Assembly (NCBI GenBank): GCA_012513825.1
Contig: JAAZBL010000306.1
Coordinates: forward strand, 1-32,785
Length of the DNA: 32,785 nucleotides
Direction of reading: 5' to 3'
From: Limnobacter sp.
GTDB taxonomy: Bacteria > Pseudomonadota > Gammaproteobacteria > Burkholderiales > Burkholderiaceae_E
Positions 9,913-18,232 of the stretch are shown here, piece by piece. Both the position numbers and the translations under genes were made by a program. The notes under the pieces were generated by a model. The model made no database searches, was not told where the DNA came from, and saw nothing but the letters and a program-made list of their open reading frames with translations. How positions within the stretch are numbered: the first letter of the stretch is position 1; every line of letters begins with the position of its first letter.

Positions 9913-10404
9913 ATGTCGCTCGGAAACTTCGACTCCAGCGGCGGCCAGCCGATGGCCGAGATCAACACGACGCCGCTGGTCGACGTGATGCTGGTGCTGC
10001 TCGTGATCTTCATCATCACGGCGCCGCTGCTCACGCATGCGATCAAGCTCGACCTGCCGCAGGCAGATGCCAGTCGCGCAACGGAAACCGTCGACACGAT
10101 CACGCTGTCGATCGATCCGGCGGGCGGGCTGTACTGGAACAACGAACCGGTCGCCGACCTGGACACGCTATCGCTGAGGCTGGCCGAAGCCGCCCTGGCC
10201 ACGCCGAAACCCGATCTGCACCTGCGCGCCCACAACCTCACCCCCTACGAGCGCATCGCACAGGTGATGTCGGCGGCCCAGAGAGCCGGAATGAACAGCA
10301 TCGGCTTCGTCACGAACCCGGCCTCGGGCGCCAACCAGCCGGCGGCGAATTCTGCTCCGGGCGACGCGGACGCGATCCCGGCGGGCGGCGGCGCTTCGCA
10401 TTGA
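9913..10404 (+). CDS. exbD: ExbD/TolR biopolymer transport protein
   Basis: MAEINTTPLVDVMLVLLVIFIITAPLLTHAIKLDLPQA. Confidence 0.93.
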   Translation: MSLGNFDSSGGQPMAEINTTPLVDVMLVLLVIFIITAPLLTHAIKLDLPQADASRATETVDTITLSIDPAGGLYWNNEPVADLDTLSLRLAEAALATPKPDLHLRAHNLTPYERIAQVMSAAQRAGMNSIGFVTNPASGANQPAANSAPGDADAIPAGGGASH

Positions 10405-10461
10405 ACGCCGCGCGACGCGACGAGCGCGAAGCGGCGCAGGATTCAGAGGGCGTCGGCCGGC

Positions 10462-13071
10462 CTACTGGCGCGCGACCGACTCGATCGCCGCGGCGACGAT
10501 TCCCGGCGTGAGCAACTCGGGCAGCACGGTCGGCTGCGTCGAACCCGGCCGGTACAGCAGGTAGAGCGGCACGCCGTTGCGGCCATGCCGCGCCAGCTCG
10601 GCACCGATCTCCTCGTCGCGACTGGTCCAGTCGGCGCGAAGGCGAAGCACTTCGGCGGCCTGCATCGCCTGCACGACCGCTTCGCGGTCCAGGACGAGCT
10701 TCTTGTTGACCTGGCAGCTCACGCACCAGGCGGCCGTGAAGTCGACGAACACCGGCCTGCCGGCCGCGCTGGCGCGGGCCACGGCATCCGGCGACCACGG
10801 GTACCAGGCGGCCGGGTCGGCCGACGTGCCGCTCGCAGGATCCGCGAACGCGCTTGCCGAGCCCGTCTCGCCTGCACCGGCGCCGGGTGCGCCGACACGG
10901 CCTGCCGCGCCGGCGTCCGCAGCGACGCCCGCCAGTCCGGCACTGCGCGGATCGAAGCCCTCGCCCGCGGACGCGCTGCGTGCCGGCTGCCCGGAGATCG
11001 ATTTCTGGTCGGGCCAGGCGACCAGCAGCCCGGCCGCCAGCGACAGCACGGCCAACGAAGCCGCAAAGCCGCGACGATGGCGCGCACGCACCGGATCGAC
11101 GCGAACCGGCTGCGCCTGCTGGACGAAGCGGCCGTACAGCCACGCGGCGAGCCCGAGAAGCACCGCGCCGATCGCCAGCGCGAACGTCGCATCGATGCCT
11201 GCCTGGCGACCGAGGACCCAGCCGAGCCAGGCGGCCGTCGCGTACATCGGGAACGCGAGTGCCTGGCGGAAACTTTCCATCCAGCGCCCGGGACGCGGCA
11301 GGTGACGCAGCCATGCCGGAAACGAACCGAGCAGCAGGTAGGGCAGCGCCATGCCGAGGCCGAGCGCGGTGAACACGACCAGCGTCTCGACCACGCTCGC
11401 CGACAGCGTGTAGCCGAGCGCGGAGCCCATGAACGGTGCGGTGCAGGGCGTGGCCACCAGAACGGCCAGCACGCCGGCGCCGAAGGAGCCGCTCGTCGTC
11501 GAGCCCTTCCGCTGCTCGTACTGGCCGAGCCGGGTCATGCCCAGGCCGAACTCCCAGACGCCCGAGAAGTTCAGGCCGATCGCGACGAACAGCAGCGCCA
11601 TCGCGGCCACGAAGGCCGGCGACTGCAACTGGAACCCCCAACCGACGGCATGGCCGGCAGCGCGCAGGCCCAGCAGCAGCACGGCAAGCAGCCAGAACGA
11701 AGTCAGTACGCCGGCCGAGAACGCAAGCGCGCTGTTGCGCGAGGCCCGACTCGCCGACTGCTGCCGGGCCGGATCTCCGGCGCTGCCATGCCCGGCGAAT
11801 CCGAGGACCTTCAAGCCGATGACCGGAAACACGCAGGGCATCAGGTTCAGGATCAAGCCGCCGACGGCCGCGAACAGTGCGGCGACCAGCAGTCCGGCCA
11901 GGCTGCCGCCGACCTGACCGCCGGCATCCACCGCAGCGCCGGAGGCGCTCGCGCTGCTGCCTTCCGAGCCCGGCGCACCCGTCGCCTGCGTGCCCGGCGC
12001 CCCGGCGGCGGGGCCGGCCGTCGATGCGCCGCCGGCCCCTCGCGAAAACAGCGACGAGAACGCGCCGCCTGCACGCCCGGCGCTGCTGCCCGGCGCGGGC
12101 GCCGCCTCCGCCCCTGCGACGCGGGAGATCTCGACTCCGGCATCGAGCGGGCCTTGCGCGACGACCGGCGTCAGCTCGAAGATCCGGTCGCCGGCCACCA
12201 GCACGCCTTCGGCCGCCCTCAGACGCTCGGCGGGATCGGCAACGCGTCGCGCGCCTTCGTCGCTCAGTCGCAGTTCGAGCCGGCGCTCGGGCTGGCCCTC
12301 GGCCTCGATGGCGTGCAGCGCCTGCGGTGCGGCGTTCGCGATCAGTCCTTCGTGATACGGAAAGAACTCGGCCGACGCCAGCGCCTCGGGCAGGCCCAGG
12401 GACAGGCGCTCGCCAGCGGCACCGACCTGCACTTCGAGCGTCTGCGCAGGCAGGCGCCGGTGCGCATCGTCGAACAGCGCGGCATGGCGCGAGGCCGACG
12501 TGCTGCCATCTCGCGAGACCGGCAGCGTCAATGCGAGCTCGGCGTCGCCGGGAATGCAGACGTCGCTGCACATCAGCCAGGACGCCTTGCCGACGACCCG
12601 CAGTGAATCGCCGTCGAAGCCGGCCGGCACCGAGACGCGCAGCGGCAGCACGACCTCGCCTTCGTAGCCGTAGTTGGCCAGCGGCGGAATGAACAGTCGC
12701 TGCGGCGCCGGCCAGTCGAAACTGCCGGCCACGAAGCCTTCGGGCAGCGACAGTTCGAGCTGCGTCGGCAGGCCGGAGTCGCCGGGATTGCGCCAGTAGC
12801 TGTGCCAGTGCGGGTCGTGCTGCAGGCGCAGGCCCAGCGTGAGCGGCTGGCCGGGGACCACCGACGTTTCGCGTGCGACGAGTTCGGCCTCGACGGCCTC
12901 GACCTTCACCGGACCCTCGGCCGGTGCGGCCGATGCGAGGGGCGCGGCCGTCAGTGCAGCCGCAGCGAGCACGAAGGCCCCTGCCAGCCTTGCGGACAGC
13001 CACCTGCGAAGCCCGAATCCGTAAGGAAGCGGCTCGCCGTGAAACTTGCCAGGATCGGAGGTGCTGCGCAT
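10462..13071 (-). CDS. dsbD: Protein-disulfide reductase DsbD family (three-domain)
   Basis: nDsbD-like SWLMCSDVCIPGDAEL, TM domain LMPCVFPVIGLKVLGFAGH and TPCTAPFMG, C-terminal thioredoxin AAWCVSCQVNK. Confidence 0.9.
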   Translation of the reverse strand: MRSTSDPGKFHGEPLPYGFGLRRWLSARLAGAFVLAAAALTAAPLASAAPAEGPVKVEAVEAELVARETSVVPGQPLTLGLRLQHDPHWHSYWRNPGDSGLPTQLELSLPEGFVAGSFDWPAPQRLFIPPLANYGYEGEVVLPLRVSVPAGFDGDSLRVVGKASWLMCSDVCIPGDAELALTLPVSRDGSTSASRHAALFDDAHRRLPAQTLEVQVGAAGERLSLGLPEALASAEFFPYHEGLIANAAPQALHAIEAEGQPERRLELRLSDEGARRVADPAERLRAAEGVLVAGDRIFELTPVVAQGPLDAGVEISRVAGAEAAPAPGSSAGRAGGAFSSLFSRGAGGASTAGPAAGAPGTQATGAPGSEGSSASASGAAVDAGGQVGGSLAGLLVAALFAAVGGLILNLMPCVFPVIGLKVLGFAGHGSAGDPARQQSASRASRNSALAFSAGVLTSFWLLAVLLLGLRAAGHAVGWGFQLQSPAFVAAMALLFVAIGLNFSGVWEFGLGMTRLGQYEQRKGSTTSGSFGAGVLAVLVATPCTAPFMGSALGYTLSASVVETLVVFTALGLGMALPYLLLGSFPAWLRHLPRPGRWMESFRQALAFPMYATAAWLGWVLGRQAGIDATFALAIGAVLLGLAAWLYGRFVQQAQPVRVDPVRARHRRGFAASLAVLSLAAGLLVAWPDQKSISGQPARSASAGEGFDPRSAGLAGVAADAGAAGRVGAPGAGAGETGSASAFADPASGTSADPAAWYPWSPDAVARASAAGRPVFVDFTAAWCVSCQVNKKLVLDREAVVQAMQAAEVLRLRADWTSRDEEIGAELARHGRNGVPLYLLYRPGSTQPTVLPELLTPGIVAAAIESVARQ

Positions 13072-13154
13072 AACCCGTCGATTCTATCGAACCGTCCGCT
13101 TGCCACCAGTTTGCCCGACTTGACCCTCTCCGGGACGCTCCATAACATCTGCGG

Positions 13155-13466
13155 ATGGATCAGGAATTGCAGGCTCTCGGAGAGCGCGTCGACCGTATCC
13201 TGACGCTCGCGCGCCGCCTCGCCGACGAAAACGCCACGCTGCGCGAGCAACTCGCCACAGCGCGGAACGACAACGAGCGATTGCAGCAGCGCATCGACGA
13301 GGCCCGCGCTCGAGTCGAGACTGCATTGTCGCGCCTGCCGGCCGCCTTGCTCGGCGAAGACGACGACCCGCGTTCGCCCAACGGCAGCGCAGGGGCCGGC
13401 GACACGGGCGCGAGCAATGCGACCGCCGCGTCAACCGCGTCGGCGAACGAATCTTCGGCGCCCTGA
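13155..13466 (+). CDS. ZapB-like/TIGR02449-like coiled-coil protein
   Basis: MDQELQALGERVDRILTLARRLADENATLREQLATARNDNERLQQRIDEARARVETALSRLP; immediately upstream of zapA. Confidence 0.75.
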   Translation: MDQELQALGERVDRILTLARRLADENATLREQLATARNDNERLQQRIDEARARVETALSRLPAALLGEDDDPRSPNGSAGAGDTGASNATAASTASANESSAP

Positions 13467-13489
13467 CGCGTCGACCGGGACAGAGCCCA

Positions 13490-13792
13490 ATGGCCCAGAT
13501 CGAAGTGAAAATCCTCGACCGCGAGTTCCGGCTCGCAGTCGCCGACGAAGACAAGCCGCGGCTGCTCGAAGCCGTTCGGATGGTCGACGAGAAGATGCGG
13601 GCCGTGCGCGATGCCGGCCGCGTTTCGGGCGTCGATCGCATCGCCGTGATGGCGGCGCTGCAACTGGCGCACGAACTGCTCGGCAACGACAACTCGCCGG
13701 TCGGCCCGAAGTCGCACGAGATGATGTCGCGCATCCGCAAGATGACCGATGCGCTCGACGCCGAAATCAAGCGCCAGGAAAGTCTGTTCTGA
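13490..13792 (+). CDS. zapA: Cell division protein ZapA
   Basis: IEVKILDREFRLAVADEDKPRLLEAVRMVDEKMRAVRDAGRVSGVDRIAVMAALQLAHELL. Confidence 0.92.
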   Translation: MAQIEVKILDREFRLAVADEDKPRLLEAVRMVDEKMRAVRDAGRVSGVDRIAVMAALQLAHELLGNDNSPVGPKSHEMMSRIRKMTDALDAEIKRQESLF

Positions 13793-13851
13793 CGCAAGCG
13801 TCACCCTGACCCCCGGTCGGAAATCGAAAGGCTCGACCGACGAGCCGGCGG

Positions 13852-13857
13852 TAGAAT
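13852..13857 (+). promoter_or_regulatory. -10 element (TAGAAT) of the 6S RNA promoter
   Basis: TAGAAT at 13852-13857, 7 nt before the G13864 that opens the 6S closing stem; -35 weak. Confidence 0.5.
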
Positions 13858-13863
13858 GGACGC

Positions 13864-14041
13864 GACCCTGCAGTGTTCGATCGGGCCATAGATTCCTTGA
13901 ACCAATGCGATGCATCAGGTCGCGGAATCCCGGCGTTGCTGTTGAGATCGTCCCTAGTCGGATGAACCTGATGCGGCGCCCACTGCGGCCGAACTGAACT
14001 TCACGGTTCAGGATGCCGGTTCGGCCGGCACAGGCGGGGTC
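13864..14041 (+). ncRNA. ssrS: 6S RNA
   Basis: Downstream of zapA; closing stem GACCCTGC (13864-13871) / GCGGGGTC (14034-14041); 6S-like GTGTTCGATCGGGCCATAGATTCCTTGAACCAATGC ... GGTTCAGGATGCCGGTTCGGCCGGCACAGGCGGGGTC; about 178 nt. Confidence 0.85.
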
Positions 14042-14121
14042 TCCCCGTTTTCACGAGACTGCGCGCCTTCGACCGGCGCGCAGGCTTGCATGCTTCGGCG
14101 ACCCGGTCCATCGTTTCGAGC

Positions 14122-14601
14122 ATGGCGCGCCAGTACTGGCTGATGAAGTCCGAACCCGACGAGTGCTCGATCGACGACGCGCTCGCGATGCCCGATGGCG
14201 TCGTGCCCTGGACCGGCGTGCGCAACTTCCAGGCGCGCAACTTCATGCGCGACCAGATGCGGATCGGCGACGGCGTGCTCTTCTATCACTCGAGTTGCCC
14301 CGAACCCGGAATCGCGGGCATCGCCGAAGTCGCATCCGAACCCTACCCCGATCCGACGCAGTTCGACGCTGCCTCGCCGTACCACGACGACCGGAGCAAA
14401 CCCGATGCGCCGCGCTGGTCGCTCGTCGACGTCCGGGCACTGCGCAAGACGCGGCTCGTTTCGCTGGCCGAGTTGCGCGAGCACCCCGAACTCGCGGACA
14501 TGCTCGTGCTGCGCAGAGGCAACCGGCTGTCCATCACGCCGGTCTCGCCGGCGCAGTGGCGCTTCATCACCGAACGCCTGCTGGCGCAAGACGGCCTTTG
14601 A
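14122..14601 (+). CDS. EVE domain-containing protein
   Basis: MARQYWLMKSEPDECSIDDAL...VPWTGVRNFQARNFMRDQMRIGDGVLFYHSSCPEPGIAGIAEV. Confidence 0.93.
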   Translation: MARQYWLMKSEPDECSIDDALAMPDGVVPWTGVRNFQARNFMRDQMRIGDGVLFYHSSCPEPGIAGIAEVASEPYPDPTQFDAASPYHDDRSKPDAPRWSLVDVRALRKTRLVSLAELREHPELADMLVLRRGNRLSITPVSPAQWRFITERLLAQDGL

Positions 14602-14686
14602 GGCGCCACGACGGTCATCGAGGCGCCGGACGGCCATCGAGGCGCCACGACGTCCATCGAGGCGCCTGACGCCCATCACGGGGCCG
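14590..14686 (+). repeat. Five-unit 19-20 bp tandem repeat starting in the last codons of the EVE gene
   Basis: GACGGCCTTTGAGGCGCCAC / GACGGTCATCGAGGCGCCG / GACGGCCATCGAGGCGCCAC / GACGTCCATCGAGGCGCCT / GACGCCCATCACGGGGCCG. Confidence 0.9.
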
Positions 14687-14775
14687 GACAAGCCTCCCGG
14701 GCGGAGGCAACGAAACTTCGAAAGGCCATCGGCACGGCCGGTGGTAGCATCGCCGGTTTCCCGGAGATCGTCGCC

Positions 14776-15585
14776 TTGCCTGACTTGCCCCTCATCGGCT
14801 GGCTGCTGCTGCTCGGCGGCTTCACCGGCCTGGCGGCCGGACTGCTCGGTATCGGAGGCGGCATGCTGATGGTGCCCTTCCTGACCATGCTGCTGACGGC
14901 GCGCGACTTCCCGCTCGATATCGTCGTCAAGGTCGCGATCGCCACCTCGCTGACCACGATCCTGTTCACGTCGCTGTCGAGCGTGCGCGCACACGCCCGG
15001 CGCGGCGCCGTGCGCTGGGACATCGCGAAGACGCTGGCGCCGGGCATCGTCGTCGGTTCGCTGCTCGGCGCGCAACTGGCGGCGCTGATGCCGGGCCGGG
15101 TGCTCGCCGTGGCCTTCGGCGTGTTCGTCTCGGTGATGGCGACGAGGATGCTGGTCGCGCGGGCATCGCAGGCCGATCGCACGCTGCCCGGTTCGCGCGG
15201 GATGGCCGGCATGGGGGCGCTGATCGGCGCGCTGTCGGCGCTGGTCGGGGCCGGCGGCGGCTTCATCACCGTGCCCTTCCTGACGCGCGCGAACGTGCGC
15301 ATCCACGAGGCCGTGGCGACCAGCGCCGCCTGCGGGTTTCCGATCGCGCTGGCCGGTGCGCTCGGTTACGTCGTCGCCGGATGGAACCGGCCGCTGCCGG
15401 CCGGCACCGTCGGCTTCGTCTACATTCCGGCGCTGCTGGCGATCGTCGCCGCCAGCGTGCTGACCGCACCGCTGGGCGTGAAGGTCGCGCACGCGCTGTC
15501 GGTCTCGCGGCTGCGCCAGGTGTTCGCCGGCCTGCTCTACGCGCTCGCCGCGTACATGCTCTGGAAGGGGCTGGCCGGCGGCTGA
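14776..15585 (+). CDS. TSUP (TauE/SafE) family transporter, TTG start
   Basis: GGFTGLAAGLLGIGGGMLMVPFLTMLL; second half GALIGALSALVGAGGGFITVPFL; multi-TM. Confidence 0.88.
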   Translation: MPDLPLIGWLLLLGGFTGLAAGLLGIGGGMLMVPFLTMLLTARDFPLDIVVKVAIATSLTTILFTSLSSVRAHARRGAVRWDIAKTLAPGIVVGSLLGAQLAALMPGRVLAVAFGVFVSVMATRMLVARASQADRTLPGSRGMAGMGALIGALSALVGAGGGFITVPFLTRANVRIHEAVATSAACGFPIALAGALGYVVAGWNRPLPAGTVGFVYIPALLAIVAASVLTAPLGVKVAHALSVSRLRQVFAGLLYALAAYMLWKGLAGG

Positions 15586-15608
15586 GCGAACCGGCCTGCG
15601 CTTCAGCC
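15580..15608. terminator. Convergent hairpin containing both stop codons (TSUP gene and matB-like gene)
   Basis: GGCTGAGCG (15580-15588) pairs with CGCTTCAGCC (15599-15608) with one bulge. Confidence 0.35.
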
Positions 15609-17126
15609 GGCGTACTTGTCGCGCAGCAGGTTCTTCTGCACCTTGCCCATCGTGTTGCGCGGCAGTTCGTCGACGACGAAGACGCGCTTGGGCACCTTGA
15701 ACGCGGCGATCCGCGAACGCAGCTGCGCGATCAGCGCCGCCTCGTCGAGCGTGGCGCCGGGCAACGGCACGACGACCGCCGTCACGGCCTCGCCGAAGTC
15801 GTGGTGAGGCACGCCGATGACCGCCGACTCGAACACGCCGTCCATCTCGTCGAGATACGACTCGATCTCCTTCGGATAGACGTTGTAGCCGCCGGTGATG
15901 ATCAGGTCCTTGCTGCGCCCGACGATCGACAGGTAGCCGTTCGCGTCCCACTTGCCCATGTCGCCGGTCCGGAAGAAGCCGTCCTCGCTGAACTCTTCCT
16001 TCGTTTTTTCGGGCATGCGCCAATAGCCGCTGAAGACGTTCGGCCCGCGCACCTGGATCGCGCCGATCTCGTCGAAGCCGCAGGGCTTGCCGGCTTCGTC
16101 GACTACGCGCACCTCGACGCCGGGCAACGGCAGGCCGACCGTGCCGGCGACGCGATTGCCGTCGTACGGGTTCGACGTGATCATCACCGTCTCGCTCATC
16201 CCGTAGCGCTCGAGGATGCGCTGGCCGGTGCGCTCCTCGAACTGCCGGAAGGTGTCGGGCAGCAGCGGCGCCGAACCCGAGACGAACAACCGCATCCCTC
16301 GCACCGCTTCGCGCCCGAAGCCCGGATGATCGAGCAGGCGCACGTACATCGTGGGCACGCCCATGAAGACCGTGGCGCGCGGCAGCAGCCGCAGGACGAC
16401 GTCGGGATCGAACTTCGAGAGCCAGAGCATCCGGCTGCCGTTGAGCAAGGCGCCATGGCAGGCGACGAACAAGCCGTGCACGTGGAAGATCGGCAGTGCG
16501 TGCAGCAGCACGTCGCCGCGGCGCCAGCGCCAGTACAGGTGCAGCGTGCGGGCGTTGCTGACGACGTTGCCGTGCGTGAGCATCGCCCCCTTGCTGCGGC
16601 CGGTGGTGCCCGAGGTGTAGACGATGCAGGCCAGGTCGTCGGCGGCGCGAGGCACCGTTTCGAATTCGCCGGACTGCCTGGCGACCGCTTCGGACAGTGT
16701 GCCGTCGCCGTGCTGGCCGAGCGTGAACAGGTGCGGAACGCGATGCCGGGCAACGACCGGTTCGATCCAGTCGCGGCTGCCCGGCGCGCAGACGACGACC
16801 GAGGGCTCGGCGTTCTCGACGAAGTAGTCGATCTCGGCCGCCTGGTAGGCGGTGTTCAGCGGCAGGAACACGCAACCTGCGCGCAGCGTGCCCAGGTACA
16901 GCAGCAGCGCCTCCGGCGACTTCTCGACCTGCACGGCGATGCGCGCACCGGCCGGCAGGCCGAGCCCGGCCAGAAGGTTGGCGATGCGTGCGCTGCCGCG
17001 CTCGATGTCCGCCCAGCTGTAGGTCCGGCCTTCGGGCGTTTCGATCGCGCAGCCGTCGCGATCGGCCGGGAACCCGGCGGCCAGCACCGAGTACAGGTTC
17101 GTGTCGGAGGAGTCTGTCTTGTCCAT
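15603..17126 (-). CDS. matB: Malonyl-CoA synthetase (MatB-like AMP-forming acyl-CoA ligase)
   Basis: CIVYTSGTTGRSKGAMLTHGN, ILERYGMSETVMITSNPYDGNRVAGTVGLPLPGVEVRV, GRSKDLIITGGYNVYPKEIE; next to malonyl-CoA decarboxylase. Confidence 0.87.
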   Translation of the reverse strand: MDKTDSSDTNLYSVLAAGFPADRDGCAIETPEGRTYSWADIERGSARIANLLAGLGLPAGARIAVQVEKSPEALLLYLGTLRAGCVFLPLNTAYQAAEIDYFVENAEPSVVVCAPGSRDWIEPVVARHRVPHLFTLGQHGDGTLSEAVARQSGEFETVPRAADDLACIVYTSGTTGRSKGAMLTHGNVVSNARTLHLYWRWRRGDVLLHALPIFHVHGLFVACHGALLNGSRMLWLSKFDPDVVLRLLPRATVFMGVPTMYVRLLDHPGFGREAVRGMRLFVSGSAPLLPDTFRQFEERTGQRILERYGMSETVMITSNPYDGNRVAGTVGLPLPGVEVRVVDEAGKPCGFDEIGAIQVRGPNVFSGYWRMPEKTKEEFSEDGFFRTGDMGKWDANGYLSIVGRSKDLIITGGYNVYPKEIESYLDEMDGVFESAVIGVPHHDFGEAVTAVVVPLPGATLDEAALIAQLRSRIAAFKVPKRVFVVDELPRNTMGKVQKNLLRDKYAG

Positions 17127-17191
17127 TTCGATTCAGCAGCAGTCGGCCGCGGGATGCGGCCGTTCGTCAGGCCTCGTTCGTCGATCCGGGT

Positions 17192-18184
17192 TCACTGCAG
17201 CTTGGCGCCCGCATCGTCGACGACCTTCGCCCACTTGCGCACCTCGGCATCGACGAAGCGCGCCATCTCTTCGGGGCTCTGGCCGCCTGCATCGGCGCCG
17301 AGCTGCGCCCAGATCTCGCGCAGCTCGCTGGAGGCCAGCGCCTTTGCAACCTCCTGGTGCAGGCGCGAGACGATCGCCGGCGGCGTACCGGCCGGCGCCC
17401 ACATCGCGTACCAGGTGCGCGCCTCGTAACCCTTGACGCCGGCTTCGTCGAGCGTCGGAATGTCGGGCAAAGCCGGCGAGCGTTGCGCGCTGGACACCGC
17501 GAGCGGCACGATGCGTCCGCTTCGGATATGCGGCATCGAGCTGCCGAGCCCGTCGAACATGAAGTCGACCTGGCCGGCCAGCAGGTCCTGGGTCGCGGGG
17601 CCGGCCCCGCGATAAGGAATGTGCGCGGCGAAGCTGCGCGTCATCGTCTTCCACAGTTCGACGGTCAGGTGATGCGTGGTGCCGCTGCCGGCCGAAGCGT
17701 AGTTCAGCTTGCCCGGGTTCGCGTGCACGTACTTCTGGAAATCGGCGAAAGTGCGGCTCGGCACGTTCTTCGGGTTCACGACGACGACGTTCGGCACGAA
17801 CGACAGCACGGTGACCGGCGTCAGGTCCTTCTGCAGGTCGTAGCCGAGCTTCGGATACATGCTGACGGCGATCGTGTGGTGAACCGCGCCGACCAGGAAC
17901 GTGTAGCCGTCGGGCGCGGCCTTGGCGGCCAGGTCCGCACCCAGCGTGCCGCCGGCACCGCCGCGGTTGTCGATGATGAACTGCTGGCCCGTCTGCTGCG
18001 AAAGCAGCTTGGCCAGCGGCCGCGCGAACGCATCGGTGCCGCCGCCTGCCGGGAACGGCACGACCAGCCGGACCGGCCTCGTCGGCCACTCCTGCGCCTG
18101 TGCCTGCGCCGGTGCCAGGCCGACCAGCGCCAGCGTCGAGGCCAGCAGTCCGAGGCCGGCCATCGTCTTGAATCGCGATTTCAT
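17192..18184 (-). CDS. Bug/TctC family tripartite tricarboxylate transporter substrate-binding protein
   Basis: Signal peptide; WPTRPVRLVVPFPAGGGTDAFARPLAKLL, FIIDNRGGAGGTLGADLAAKAAPDGYTFL. Confidence 0.93.
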   Translation of the reverse strand: MKSRFKTMAGLGLLASTLALVGLAPAQAQAQEWPTRPVRLVVPFPAGGGTDAFARPLAKLLSQQTGQQFIIDNRGGAGGTLGADLAAKAAPDGYTFLVGAVHHTIAVSMYPKLGYDLQKDLTPVTVLSFVPNVVVVNPKNVPSRTFADFQKYVHANPGKLNYASAGSGTTHHLTVELWKTMTRSFAAHIPYRGAGPATQDLLAGQVDFMFDGLGSSMPHIRSGRIVPLAVSSAQRSPALPDIPTLDEAGVKGYEARTWYAMWAPAGTPPAIVSRLHQEVAKALASSELREIWAQLGADAGGQSPEEMARFVDAEVRKWAKVVDDAGAKLQ

Positions 18185-18232
18185 TGCTTGGTCTCCTCTC
18201 GTTTATCTTGGATTCCTGCGACTGCCTGCCGG

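Noticed and set aside
14590-14686. CRISPR array
   Set aside because: Units are contiguous 19-20 bp tandem copies with no unique spacers
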